Program-made: the position numbers and the translations under genes
Assembly: GCA_938091165.1 (NCBI GenBank)
Contig: CALKNK010000015.1
Coordinates: 62,001-126,000 of the forward strand
Reading direction: 5' to 3'
DNA: 64,000 nt
Source of the DNA: an uncultured Ilumatobacter sp.
Lineage (GTDB): Bacteria > Actinomycetota > Acidimicrobiia > Acidimicrobiales > Ilumatobacteraceae
The notes under the pieces: generated by a model
What the model was told of the DNA's origin: nothing
What the model saw: the letters and a program-made list of their open reading frames with translations, nothing else
Database searches by the model: none
Part shown: positions 41,706 to 50,459 of the stretch, piece after piece
Layout of the letters: each line of letters starts with the position of its first letter
Numbering within the stretch: position 1 is the first letter of the stretch

Positions 41706-42563
41706 ATGGAGAAACGCTTGCGCCGCGTAGCGACAGACTCTGACCGAGTAGTCACTCGGCTGCGTGCTGGTGCTGTCGTCCTATTAGTTGTGCTCGCAGC
41801 GTGCAGTGAGGGCGACGATGATGCTGGCCGGCCCGTTGCATCGTTGAGTGGCGAGACAGCGACAGTCAATAGCAGCGAGGCCCTCACCCCGGTGACCGAT
41901 GCTCGTGAGGGTGGTGACGGTCAGACCGGTGACGATGCCGAGATCGTCCCTTCGACTACCGAGTTTGATTTGTTTGTACAGCCGAGCACACCGCCGATCG
42001 AACCGGTTTCCGAGACGGGGGTGCCTGGCATCAGCAGCGGCAATGAGTTCTGCCGAGCGTGGAGCGAATTTACCGGCAGCTTTCAAGCCCTCGGCCTGGT
42101 GTCGGCGATTGGTGACCGTGATACGGCATATCAACTCGAAGTGATTGCCGCGAGCACCCTGACGGCAGCGGTGAACACGATGGAGGCCAATCTTCCTGCT
42201 GAACTCGAGACGGAGCGCGTTGCGTTGGTGAAAGACCTGGCCGGCCCGCTCTTTGATCGTGCGACGTTGGCCGAAGCCGACCTGATCGGCGTCGGTATAG
42301 AACCGCTTATGCTCCGCGCTGTCTGGCTTGCTGCGTTGACCGAGGCTGGCGTTGATGATCCGGCGCTGCAGGTTGTTGTACCCGCATCGATTGATGGAGT
42401 GGCGCTCGACGCAGCGGTCGCTGCGTTCTCGAATACGCAACTGCGGATCGTCGAGGATCCTGCCTTGATAACCGACGCCAGGATTCCATTGACCGATGCC
42501 TACCTTGGCAACGTCTGCCCCGACGGAGGGACTCTCTCGGGCAACGACGACATCGGCGGCTGA
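41706..42563 (+). CDS. Lipoprotein of unknown function
   Basis: A 285-residue exported lipoprotein. An Arg-rich N-terminus (MEKRLRRVATDSDRVVTRLR) leads into AGAVVLLVVLAAC with a lipobox L-A-A-C and Cys33. A Ser/Thr/Asp-rich linker of about 75 residues follows. A helical domain comes next, with Cys in NEFCRAWSEF near 116 and a second near the C-terminus (NVCPDGG) that may form a disulfide. The layout resembles other actinobacterial lipoproteins; I do not recognise the family. It ends 8 bp before the convergent thiolase-like gene. Confidence 0.75.
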   Translation: MEKRLRRVATDSDRVVTRLRAGAVVLLVVLAACSEGDDDAGRPVASLSGETATVNSSEALTPVTDAREGGDGQTGDDAEIVPSTTEFDLFVQPSTPPIEPVSETGVPGISSGNEFCRAWSEFTGSFQALGLVSAIGDRDTAYQLEVIAASTLTAAVNTMEANLPAELETERVALVKDLAGPLFDRATLAEADLIGVGIEPLMLRAVWLAALTEAGVDDPALQVVVPASIDGVALDAAVAAFSNTQLRIVEDPALITDARIPLTDAYLGNVCPDGGTLSGNDDIGG

Positions 42564-42571
42564 CCCGTCGC

Positions 42572-44080
42572 CTAGACCGAGAGCGCTCCGTCAGGTTCGA
42601 GGTGGCAGCTGGCGCCTACCCATTCGCCTTCACACATCGCAGAGGCGCTTGCCGGATCTGAGGACGTTCCCCAGGCGCGACGTCCGTCAGCGAGGAGGCA
42701 TGACGCCAAGGCTGTCTCAGGCGCGCCATTGCGAGAAAACATTACGGAGTAGGCCTCAATGACTGCCGTGCCTGAAGCGTCGGTGGGGGATGCCAGGCTG
42801 CGCCTTGGAAGTGCATCGACGTCGGCCTGCGGCGAGTCGTGCCGGAAACCGTTGGTGGGAGGAGTGGCGCTGTAGATTCCGAAGGCGTGCTTTGTCGCAT
42901 ACCCTCCGTTTGCCCACGTGAGGCCGTATTCGCCGGGGTTCGCTCGGAGTTCTTTGACGACGCTCGCAATGGCATGCATCACGTAATTGTTCCAGGGGCC
43001 CCCGCAGAAGGTTAGGCCGCCTGTTTGCGACCATTGACGACCGCTGCCAGGCGTGATGTCGACGCCAAGGGACTGTGCCCCGAGTTGGACCGCCGACGGG
43101 AAGCACGAATACAAATCGAGTACCGACACGTCGTCGATGTCGATGCCTGCAAGATTGAGGGCCATTGCGCCTCCGAGTTCAACCGCAGGTGTTCGAGTGA
43201 AGGTGTCGCGGTGCGAGACGAACGGATGCTCGTGGGAGTCGGTACCCGCGTGGGGGAATACCCACTTGTCGCGACTGACGCCCAGCCGTTCCGCAGCGTC
43301 GACTGTGCACATGATGATGGCTGCGCCCATGTCAACGTCGTTGTTTGAGTTCATGAGCTTCGGGTATGGGAAGCCGATCATCCGGTTCGTATCGGTAACC
43401 GTGGTGATTTCGTCGGCAGTCTTGGACTGCTGGATCCAGGCGTTCGGATTTGTGCTGGCCACGTCGCTCAATTCTGCGTAGAGCTGACCGAGGAATTGCT
43501 GATGCTCTTCAACGGTCCGCCCGGATTGTGCCCGAAGGGCCGTTTCGAACATGGGGTATATCTGGACGGGCATGTAGATGCCTCGGTCGCGTTCCTCTGG
43601 CAGGTTCATGTTGAGTTCTTTGCCGATGTATCGCGGTAGGTCGTCGTCGGCCGCCTTCGGCCAATCGAGCGTCAGGCCCTGCTTGCGGGCCCGAATGAAG
43701 GTTTTGAACGCTTCAGCGCCAGCGAGGATCGCAACGTCGACCTTGCCGGTGAGCATCTCAGCAGCGGTTGCGTTAACCAGCGACTGCGGGCTGTTGCCGC
43801 CCGCCGTTGACTCGGCAAGTTCGACACCTGATTGTTCCGGTCCGCCAAGCCCGAGCTGTTGCGCCAGGAAACGCGGAGCGTTCCGAAACCGCCACCCGAT
43901 GATGTTGACAACGCGTACCGAGTCGGCGGCTGGCGGGCCATCGAGCCCGGCATCATCAGATGCGGACAGGACGGCTTGTTCCATCAATTCGATCGGGTTG
44001 AGCGCGTCCTCAACATTGGCGGAACGTTGGTTGTGTTGCCCGACACCGATGATGACGGGGGTACGAGGGTCGAGAGTCAC
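42572..44080 (-). CDS. Thiolase-like protein (acetyl-CoA acetyltransferase family), active-site Cys absent
   Basis: A 502-residue protein of the thiolase fold, starting TPVIIGVGQHNQRS. The position of the nucleophilic cysteine reads ESTAGGNSPQSLVNA, with Thr/Ala in place of Cys. The C-terminal half keeps NGGYATKHAFGIY with the thiolase histidine and LDLYSCFPSAVQ. Such proteins are common in actinobacteria, often annotated acetyl-CoA acetyltransferase. Without the nucleophile it may instead be a lyase or structural partner, like the thiolase-like partners of steroid and fatty acid degradation. It is divergent from rpiB with no linked partner. Confidence 0.82.
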   Translation of the reverse strand: MTLDPRTPVIIGVGQHNQRSANVEDALNPIELMEQAVLSASDDAGLDGPPAADSVRVVNIIGWRFRNAPRFLAQQLGLGGPEQSGVELAESTAGGNSPQSLVNATAAEMLTGKVDVAILAGAEAFKTFIRARKQGLTLDWPKAADDDLPRYIGKELNMNLPEERDRGIYMPVQIYPMFETALRAQSGRTVEEHQQFLGQLYAELSDVASTNPNAWIQQSKTADEITTVTDTNRMIGFPYPKLMNSNNDVDMGAAIIMCTVDAAERLGVSRDKWVFPHAGTDSHEHPFVSHRDTFTRTPAVELGGAMALNLAGIDIDDVSVLDLYSCFPSAVQLGAQSLGVDITPGSGRQWSQTGGLTFCGGPWNNYVMHAIASVVKELRANPGEYGLTWANGGYATKHAFGIYSATPPTNGFRHDSPQADVDALPRRSLASPTDASGTAVIEAYSVMFSRNGAPETALASCLLADGRRAWGTSSDPASASAMCEGEWVGASCHLEPDGALSV

Positions 44081-44176
44081 ATTGTGACTCTATGAATCAG
44101 GTCATGTCCGGCTGCAAGCCGGATGTTTCGAGAAGAGGTGCGCGCCGCTCTGCGTGGACTCCTACACTCACCACTG

Positions 44177-44623
44177 ATGGCACGAATCGCAATCGGCTCC
44201 GATCACGCTGGATATGAACTCAAACAGCATCTCATCGGCTTCATGGAGGCCGCCGGGCATTCTGTCGATGATCAGGGAGCCCATTCGACCGAGTCGGTCG
44301 ATTACCCCGAGGTTTGCGCTGGCGTCGGACGCACCGTTCGCGACGGCAATGCCGACTTTGGCATCGTCCTCGGGGGCAGCGGCCAGGGTGAGCAACTGGC
44401 GGCGAACAAGGTTCGGGGTGTTCGAGCAGCGCTGTGCAACTGTCTCTACACGGCGCGTATGGCGCGAGAACACAATGATGCCAATGTGCTGTCGATGGGT
44501 GCCCGTATCGTCGGAACTGGCGTTGCTGAAGAGGTCGTGAAGATCTTTTTGACTCAAGCGTTCGAAGGCGGCCGACATCAGCGCCGCGTCGATCAGATCA
44601 CCGAACTCGAAGCCAATTTCTAA
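44177..44623 (+). CDS. rpiB: Ribose-5-phosphate isomerase B
   Basis: A 148-residue isomerase interconverting ribose 5-phosphate and ribulose 5-phosphate. IAIGSDHAGYELK at the N-terminus holds the phosphate-binding aspartate and histidine. The active-site segment reads GGSGQGEQLAANK, the mycobacterial type using glutamate as base instead of the cysteine of E. coli RpiB. ATG at 44177 (MARIAIGSD) fits the family. It precedes glyA by 67 bp on the same strand. Confidence 0.95.
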   Translation: MARIAIGSDHAGYELKQHLIGFMEAAGHSVDDQGAHSTESVDYPEVCAGVGRTVRDGNADFGIVLGGSGQGEQLAANKVRGVRAALCNCLYTARMAREHNDANVLSMGARIVGTGVAEEVVKIFLTQAFEGGRHQRRVDQITELEANF

Positions 44624-44690
44624 AAGACGCAAACTCTGTCACGAATGGGGCTTTGCCCCGCTTGCGACCATCCCTAAGTAAGGACCTCCG

Positions 44691-45932
44691 ATGCCCTTTC
44701 CTTCCGATACCGATCCCGATACTGAGGTTCAGTCACTCCTCGAGCGTGAAGTCGAGCGCCAGACCACAGGCCTGCAGTTGATCGCTAGTGAAAACTTCAC
44801 ATCGCCTGCCGTGATGGCTGCCACTGGGTCGGTGCTGACGAACAAATACTCTGAGGGGTACCCCGGCAAGAGGTACTACGGCGGCAACTCGATCGTCGAC
44901 GACATCGAACAGCTGGCTATCAATCGAGTCAAGGACTTGTTCGGCGCAGAGCATGCGAACGTGCAACCGCACTCGGGCGCTAACGCCAACATGTGTGTCT
45001 ACCAAGCGCTGCTCAGGCCCGGTGACACTGTCCTTGGACTCAGTCTCGACCACGGTGGCCACCTCACTCATGGATCCCCGGTCAACGCATCGGGCTTGCT
45101 TTATAACTTTGTGGCCTACGGTGCCGGACTTGAGGACCGAATCGACATCGGCAACGTTCGCGAACTCGCGCTTGAACATCGCCCGAAGATGATCGTGGCG
45201 GGGACCACGTCGTACCCGCGTCGACTCGACCCTGAGCCTTTCAGAGCTATTGCCGACGAGGTTGGTGCGCTGCTGATGTTCGACATAGCGCACCTTGCTG
45301 GACTTGTGGCGGGGGGCGCACACCCGAACCCAGTGCCATTTGCTGACGTGGTCACGTTCACCACACACAAGACGTTGCGCGGACCGCGGGGTGGTTGCAT
45401 CCTGACCAAGGCAGAGCACGCCAAGGCGATTGACAAGGCGGTGTTTCCGGGCTGGCAGGGCGGCCCGCTCGAACACGCCATCGCTGGCAAAGCTATTGCC
45501 TTCCGAGAGGCCGCTGACCCCTCTTTCGCAAGCTACGCACATCAGGTGGTAAAGAATGCCTCGACGCTTGCTTCGGCCCTGGCGAGTGAGGGTTTTCGAC
45601 TTGTCTCTGGTGGGACCGACAATCATCTGATGGTGGTCGACCTCACGCCGTTCGACGCACAATTGACCGGCAAGGTAGCGCAAGCAACTCTCGATGAGGC
45701 TGGGATCACGCTCAACAAGAACACGATCCCTGACGACCCACGCAGCCCATTCGTCACTAGTGGCGTTCGTATTGGTACGCCGTCAATCACCACACAGGGG
45801 ATGACCGAAGTTGAGATGCCGCTGATTGCTGCACTCATCGCACGTGCGCTCCGCAACGTAGGTGACGCCGTCGCGCTTGCGGAGGTCAAGTCCGACGTCG
45901 CTCGCCTTTGTGCCAAGTTTCCTGCTTACTAA
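44691..45932 (+). CDS. glyA: Serine hydroxymethyltransferase
   Basis: A 413-residue PLP enzyme converting serine and tetrahydrofolate to glycine and methylene-THF. SENFTSPAVM and NKYSEGYPGKRYYGG at the N-terminus, HSGANAN, and the PLP lysine in TFTTHKTLRGPRGG are signature regions. NKNTIPDD and TSGVRIGTPS close the active site. It follows rpiB and should be in the same operon. No glycine riboswitch fits into the short spacer. Confidence 0.97.
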   Translation: MPFPSDTDPDTEVQSLLEREVERQTTGLQLIASENFTSPAVMAATGSVLTNKYSEGYPGKRYYGGNSIVDDIEQLAINRVKDLFGAEHANVQPHSGANANMCVYQALLRPGDTVLGLSLDHGGHLTHGSPVNASGLLYNFVAYGAGLEDRIDIGNVRELALEHRPKMIVAGTTSYPRRLDPEPFRAIADEVGALLMFDIAHLAGLVAGGAHPNPVPFADVVTFTTHKTLRGPRGGCILTKAEHAKAIDKAVFPGWQGGPLEHAIAGKAIAFREAADPSFASYAHQVVKNASTLASALASEGFRLVSGGTDNHLMVVDLTPFDAQLTGKVAQATLDEAGITLNKNTIPDDPRSPFVTSGVRIGTPSITTQGMTEVEMPLIAALIARALRNVGDAVALAEVKSDVARLCAKFPAY

Positions 45933-46388
45933 ATTTCCTACTCTTTCTAGTTCTTGGTCTGCGTCACGGGGGAAGCGCCTGGATTATCAGAAACGTTATG
46001 GCCGATCGATCGTTCGCGGAGGGTGCGTGCTACCTCGAATGGATCTGTGGTGGCCTCATTCCAGGGTTGATCTTCGGAGGTCCACGGCTTCCAGGCGGCG
46101 CCACCGTCGTCAAACTTGTTTGCGGAGCGACTTCCCAAAAAGTCTCTGAAAGTCCACTGGATTTCAGTGCGGGATCTGAACGAACGGACATGATCTGGCT
46201 GCGACACTTGAAATGGCCACAGAGATGGTGGAAGACGCTTTGGTCGATCTCAGCCTGTGACAGAAATTGCTGCATCGATTCCTGAAAGACTGGGTTCGTT
46301 GCCGCTGACGTAAACGCTCCCGATTCCGAACGATCGGCCTTCGCTGCATGCTTCTGCGGGCGACGCGGAGCGCCCATGTGCGCAGGTC
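45933..46388. other. Weakly coding stretch after glyA
   Basis: First part of a 1.2-kb region with poor coding character in an otherwise dense window. Minus-strand frames overlap here and may represent one shifted gene, listed separately. No intrinsic terminator for glyA was found. Confidence 0.4.
45947..46377 (-). pseudogene. Possible frameshifted gene of unknown function
   Basis: Two overlapping minus-strand frames may be one gene. From ATG 46377 the first reads ATNPVFQESMQQFLSQAEID and then a stretch ending GHFKCRSQ. The second, open upstream of 46207 to 45947, reads IQWTFRDFLGSRSANKFDDG and then a Trp-rich stretch (WKPWTSEDQPW, DPFEVARTLRERS), which looks protein-like. A shift near 46200-46210 would join them into about 140 residues. 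Neither part is recognised. The alternative is that both are chance frames. Confidence 0.25.
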
Positions 46389-46703
46389 TTAAGCCTCGTC
46401 AGCGTTACATCGTGCAGCGATGAGCACCCCGCATTGCTCCAGCACGCCGAACAGCTCCTCTTTGGACTTGCCGTCGTTTGCTTCGTCAGGATCGGTTGAA
46501 CCTTCCATGTCGGCGAGCAATGCTTTGATCATCGAAGATGCTGCGCCATGAGGCTCGTTAGCAACGACAGCAGCGGCCATTGCCTTACATTCGCCGACTA
46601 CCCGCCAGCTCGGATCAGCGGGGACGATGAGAATGCCTGCGATCCACGGCATCGCTAGGAGAAATTGCCACTCCTGCGAGTCGAAGTCGTTTCTTCGGGC
46701 CAC
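46389..46703 (-). CDS. Small hypothetical protein
   Basis: A 104-residue protein from GTG 46703 (MARRNDFDSQEWQFLLAMPW). The first part is hydrophobic and Trp-containing (LLAMPWIAGILIVPADPSWR), the rest acidic with regular helices (KSKEELFGVLEQCGVLIAARC). The composition looks like a real protein. I do not recognise a family. The frame continues upstream to 46799, so the start is uncertain, and no good ribosome-binding site is seen. It ends 11 bp from the possible shifted gene and may have been transcribed with it. Confidence 0.5.
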   Translation of the reverse strand: MARRNDFDSQEWQFLLAMPWIAGILIVPADPSWRVVGECKAMAAAVVANEPHGAASSMIKALLADMEGSTDPDEANDGKSKEELFGVLEQCGVLIAARCNADEA

Positions 46704-47145
46704 GGGATCAATTTTAGTTACTGTTCTGGTTGACTCGTTGTGGCCCAGGCAACCATCAGCCGCCTTCACTTTGACCCGTATGGCCGCAACCGCCAGCATG
46801 AGCCGTGCTGGTTTCAGTGCCCAACCCGCAAGAGAGCAAGGCGGCCGTCAACTTGTCCGCACAACAACTGAGTTGACAGGCGTCTTGTCGTGTCAGCCCG
46901 CAAGGATTAATTGCACGAGGCACGTCCCGCTCAGACAGAACAGAGGTCGCTGCTGTTCGAGACGGTGGGTCACGCGATTTTGTTCTTTCGTGAGGTGGGC
47001 GAGATCGTTCTGCGTAGCTCTGCAGTGGGCTCAGCCGGGCCCGATTTGACCCTCGAAACCGTTTACGTATCAGCAAGGTTCATATCTGACATCTCGGGTG
47101 CATGAACGGGGGAGGGTGGCGGAGGGGCGCGTAGTATGAACTCTC
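46704..47145. other. 442-bp stretch upstream of wecA
   Basis: No convincing gene. A plus-strand frame ending at 47105 includes LFETVGHAILFFREVGEIVL, vaguely like the start of a YrbE/MlaE permease, but it stops after about 65 residues. The promoter of wecA should lie near 47100. Confidence 0.35.
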
Positions 47146-48387
47146 GTGTCGACGCTTGGTTCTTACCTTCTGGTGGGAGCGGTGGCGGCGATGACGACTT
47201 TCTGTGTCACGCCACTCGTTGGGATGCTGGCCCGACGGCTCGGCTGGGTTTACCTCCCGAATGATCGCACGGTGCACGACACGGCGCTGCCCGACATCGG
47301 TGGCCTCGCAATGTACATCGGCTTCGTCGTCGCGTTTATGGCGGCTTGGTTGACTGGATTCCTCAACGTCTTGTTCGATAGCAACTCCGAACCGTGGGGT
47401 GTGCTCATCGCAGCGACGATCATTTTTGTTGTCGGACTCATCGACGACGTCCGGGATATCTCTGCACCGGCGAAGGTGTTCGGCGCCGTTCTCGCGGGCG
47501 TTGTACTCGTCTATTTCGGTGTCGAGATGTTTGCGTTCCGCATACCGTTCTACGAAGGCGCGATTTTCCTTGATGAGTCGCTAAGCCCGCTGATCACTGT
47601 GCTGTGGTTGGTTGGTATGAGTCAGGCGATCAATCTGATTGACGGTCTCGACGGACTTGCAGCGGGCATTGTCGGCATTGGAGCGGTTGCGTTCTTTCTC
47701 TACAGCGAGCGCTTGGCGACGCTTGATTTGCTCGACACCGCCAACGTTGGACCTCTGTTAGCCGTCGTTGCAGCCGGTATCTGCTTTGGATTCTTGCCAC
47801 ATAACTTCAACCCTGCGCGCATCTTCATGGGCGACGGCGGTGCGCTACTACTCGGGCTCCTGATGGCGGTGTCTACCAGCGTGGTCGGTGGCCGCGTGGA
47901 GGTTGGCGAGGAGTCGGTCGGCACGACGTACTTCTTCCTCGCACCGCTGGCGATCCCGCTTCTAATTTTGGGCGTACCAATTTTCGACACGCTCTTCGCA
48001 ATCGTCCGACGGGCTACGAGCGGACAGGGTCTTGCTTCGGCTGACAAGGGTCACTTGCATCATCGCCTTATGGAGATGGGCCACGGCCACCGACGAAGCG
48101 TCGTCATCCTTTGGACGTGGACGGCACTGCTCAGTGCTTTTGTTCTGTACCCAACGTTGACTGATCAGAACCCGACGTACTTACCGTTTGGTATCGCAGT
48201 GATTGGGATTGTCCTCTACACGGTGTTGCACCCCAGCGTGCGAGCCCGGCGGCGCGAGAACGGTACGCCGCCAAACGGTCTTGATCGGGCCGATGATGAG
48301 CAGACGGTTGGGCACGAGCAACTTCAACTCGACGTGTCAGACGAGAACTTTCGCACACAGTTGCTGTCAGAGGAGCGCGACCACTAG
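47146..48387 (+). CDS. wecA: Undecaprenyl-phosphate N-acetylhexosamine-1-phosphate transferase (WecA/TagO-type)
   Basis: A 413-residue polytopic membrane enzyme of the MraY/WecA family, moving a sugar phosphate from a UDP-sugar to polyprenyl phosphate at the start of wall polysaccharide synthesis. Catalytic aspartates appear in LIDDVRDI near 99-106 and NLIDGLDGLAAG near 163-175. FNPARIFMGDGGALLLG is the third signature and DKGHLHHRLMEMGH the C-terminal His motif. A polar tail of about 50 residues is cytoplasmic. GTG start at 47146. Position directly before the ATP synthase operon is typical of actinobacteria (rfe-atp). Confidence 0.94.
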   Translation: MSTLGSYLLVGAVAAMTTFCVTPLVGMLARRLGWVYLPNDRTVHDTALPDIGGLAMYIGFVVAFMAAWLTGFLNVLFDSNSEPWGVLIAATIIFVVGLIDDVRDISAPAKVFGAVLAGVVLVYFGVEMFAFRIPFYEGAIFLDESLSPLITVLWLVGMSQAINLIDGLDGLAAGIVGIGAVAFFLYSERLATLDLLDTANVGPLLAVVAAGICFGFLPHNFNPARIFMGDGGALLLGLLMAVSTSVVGGRVEVGEESVGTTYFFLAPLAIPLLILGVPIFDTLFAIVRRATSGQGLASADKGHLHHRLMEMGHGHRRSVVILWTWTALLSAFVLYPTLTDQNPTYLPFGIAVIGIVLYTVLHPSVRARRRENGTPPNGLDRADDEQTVGHEQLQLDVSDENFRTQLLSEERDH

Positions 48388-48468
48388 GTTGTGCTCCCGT
48401 TCACAAGCTCCGATTCGATTCGAGTCTGACGCTGTGCCAAGACCCTCACCCTCAATGAACAAAGTTCC

Positions 48469-48771
48469 ATGAAGCTGATCCCCATTAACACGCAAAAACG
48501 CGTAAATACCCAGGATTCCCTCGGTCACGGCATGGACGCCGTGATTATGTTGGTGCTTTTCATGCTTGCTGGCTTTGGACTCGATCGCCTTTTCGGCACC
48601 ACGCCGCTCTTTATGATCGTGATGATTGTGTTCGGCGCAGTCGGCCTCTTCTTGAAGTTCAAATATCGCTACGAAGCACGCATGGACGAACTTGACGAAC
48701 AGCGGCGCGCGCACACGACAGGAAATGCTGTTGCACAGGTAGCGCCTGTCGATCGGGAGGCCGCCGGATGA
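48469..48771 (+). CDS. AtpZ/AtpI-type accessory protein
   Basis: A 100-residue membrane protein with two helices (AVIMLVLFMLAGFGLDRLFG, TPLFMIVMIVFGAVGLFLKF) and a charged C-terminus. This layout and its place ahead of atpB match AtpZ/AtpI proteins, which help assemble the c-ring or import Mg2+ for the synthase. Its stop overlaps the next gene by 4 nt. Confidence 0.8.
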   Translation: MKLIPINTQKRVNTQDSLGHGMDAVIMLVLFMLAGFGLDRLFGTTPLFMIVMIVFGAVGLFLKFKYRYEARMDELDEQRRAHTTGNAVAQVAPVDREAAG

Positions 48772-49238
48772 GTGCTACAGCGGGCGATGCATTAGCGACG
48801 CGGTTTGAGGGTCCCGCCCCCGAAGTGGCCGTGTCAACTGACATGATCAAACGGGGGTTTGTCGTTGCTCCGATCATCATCGCTATCTGCGGTGTGATCT
48901 GGGGTGCCAACGGAGCTTTCTCAAGTGCGTACGCCGTCGCGATCGTGCTGCTGAACTTCGCTCTCGCCGCCGTCATGATTGCTGGCGCTGCTCGAATATC
49001 GGTCGGATTGATGATGGCCGCTACTCTTTTCGGGTATCTGATTCGTCTCGCTTTGATCTTTTTCGCCGTGTGGATAGTGAAAGATGCTTCTTGGATTTCA
49101 CTTCCGGCGCTCGGATCGACCATCATCGTGACGCACCTTGGTCTCCTCTTTTGGGAGATGAAGTACGTCGCACTCTCGCTTTCACAACCGGGTCTGAAAA
49201 CAGATGTCCCGCAAGTGAGCCGCGACCACACAATCTGA
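48768..49238 (+). CDS. AtpI-like membrane protein of the ATP synthase operon
   Basis: A 156-residue protein with four hydrophobic segments (VVAPIIIAICGVIWG; AYAVAIVLLNFALAAVMIAG; LMMAATLFGYLIRLALIFFAVWI; STIIVTHLGLLFWEM). It fits the ATP synthase subunit I group by size, topology and position between the AtpZ-like gene and atpB. Sequence similarity in this group is low, so the assignment depends on context. Confidence 0.7.
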   Translation: MSATAGDALATRFEGPAPEVAVSTDMIKRGFVVAPIIIAICGVIWGANGAFSSAYAVAIVLLNFALAAVMIAGAARISVGLMMAATLFGYLIRLALIFFAVWIVKDASWISLPALGSTIIVTHLGLLFWEMKYVALSLSQPGLKTDVPQVSRDHTI

Positions 49239-49285
49239 CCTATCCTCTCTCCCGCTGAACTCCCAAGACTGAAACGGAAATCAAC

Positions 49286-50065
49286 GTGCTCGCTGAACGT
49301 GGCCTCGTCTTCCCTCCCATCAATGAAATCCTTCGATGGCAGGACATCTTCCCGTCCTTTAACAAGGTTGCCCTCATCGCCGTCGCTTCGGCGCTAATCG
49401 GCATGGCGTTGTTCGTGCTCGCAGCTCGTGCTGACGCTAAAAAAGCGCCGACCGGTGCACGCAACCTTGCAGAAACCACGGTCGAATTCATCGAAGAAGG
49501 CATTGTGATGCAGACCCTGGGCAAGCAGGGTCTCGGATGGACTCCATTTCTCCTCAGTCTCTTTATCTTCATCTTCCTCTGCAACATTCCTGGCGTGATC
49601 CCGATTCTCCAGATGCCCGCCACGGCCCGTATGGCGATTCCGCTGGCGCTGTCGCTGCTGGTTTGGGTGTTGTTCATCGGCACCGGCCTCAAGCACCAAG
49701 GCGCTAAGTACTTTGGACACCTCCTGTGGCCTCCTGGCGTTCCCACGCCCCTTAAGCCGCTTGTCGGCGGCATCGAGTTCGTATCGACGATTTTCATCAC
49801 ACCGTTCAGCCTCACCGTCCGATTGATGGCGAATATGATGGCTGGACACATTCTGCTCGTCACCTTCGGTCTGTTGACCGAGGCCTTGGTGACAGCGGAA
49901 ACCCAGCAGATCCTGCTGGTCCCAACGAGCATTTTGCCGTTCTTTATGTTGATCTTTCTGACTGGTTTCGAGATCCTCGTAGCATTTCTTCAGGCCTACA
50001 TCTTCACGATCCTCGCCGCCGTCTACTTCAGCAACTCAACTGCCGGTCACGGCGAAGAACACTGA
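49286..50065 (+). CDS. atpB: ATP synthase F0 subunit a
   Basis: A 259-residue membrane subunit forming the proton half-channels against the c-ring. The essential arginine is in FSLTVRLMANMMAGH near 190. Segments around GVIPILQMPATARMAIPLAL and the C-terminal helix LVAFLQAYIFTILAAVYF are typical. GTG start at 49286. Confidence 0.95.
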   Translation: MLAERGLVFPPINEILRWQDIFPSFNKVALIAVASALIGMALFVLAARADAKKAPTGARNLAETTVEFIEEGIVMQTLGKQGLGWTPFLLSLFIFIFLCNIPGVIPILQMPATARMAIPLALSLLVWVLFIGTGLKHQGAKYFGHLLWPPGVPTPLKPLVGGIEFVSTIFITPFSLTVRLMANMMAGHILLVTFGLLTEALVTAETQQILLVPTSILPFFMLIFLTGFEILVAFLQAYIFTILAAVYFSNSTAGHGEEH

Positions 50066-50125
50066 TCCGACCGGATCAACCGATCTCCCACTCATCTCAG
50101 AAAGCACACAGGAGAAAACACCATC

Positions 50126-50407
50126 ATGGAAGCACTCAGCGCACTCGTCGCAGCCGAAGAAGCCGGCGCATTTGACCCCGAGGCAAAGAACATTGCGGCA
50201 GCAACCAATGCCGGTCTGGCCTACGGCCTCGCCGCCATCGGTCCCGGCATCGGCATCGGCTACCTCGTCGGCAAGTCCGTCGAAGCAATGGCCCGTCAGC
50301 CCGAAGCGGCGGGCATGGTGCGTACCACCATGTTCCTCGGCATTGCCTTCACCGAAGCCCTCGCCCTCATCGGGTTCGTGGTCTTCATCCTGGTGAAGTT
50401 CGCCTGA
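50126..50407 (+). CDS. atpE: ATP synthase F0 subunit c
   Basis: A 93-residue hairpin subunit. Glycine-rich first helix (AAIGPGIGIGYLVG), polar loop ARQPEA, and the ion-carrying glutamate in GIAFTEALALIGF. The residue after the glutamate is Ala, not Thr/Ser, so the ring should be proton-specific. About 20 extra residues precede the first helix. A GGAG lies upstream of the ATG. Confidence 0.96.
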   Translation: MEALSALVAAEEAGAFDPEAKNIAAATNAGLAYGLAAIGPGIGIGYLVGKSVEAMARQPEAAGMVRTTMFLGIAFTEALALIGFVVFILVKFA

Positions 50408-50459
50408 GCGAACTCCCCAGACATTTGGTCCAATTCACTCATCAACGCAAGGAGTCGAC

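Noticed and set aside
44647..44659. GGGGC-TTT-GCCCC hairpin before glyA
   Set aside because: A 5-bp stem with a 3-nt loop and no U-run; too small for a terminator, and no riboswitch structure fits.
46911..47105. Frame resembling the start of a YrbE/MlaE permease
   Set aside because: It ends after about 65 residues and only a short hydrophobic stretch is suggestive; similarity by eye is too weak.
50126..50407. Sodium-coupled c-ring
   Set aside because: The residue after the ion-binding glutamate is Ala and the other sodium ligands are not evident, so a proton ring is expected.
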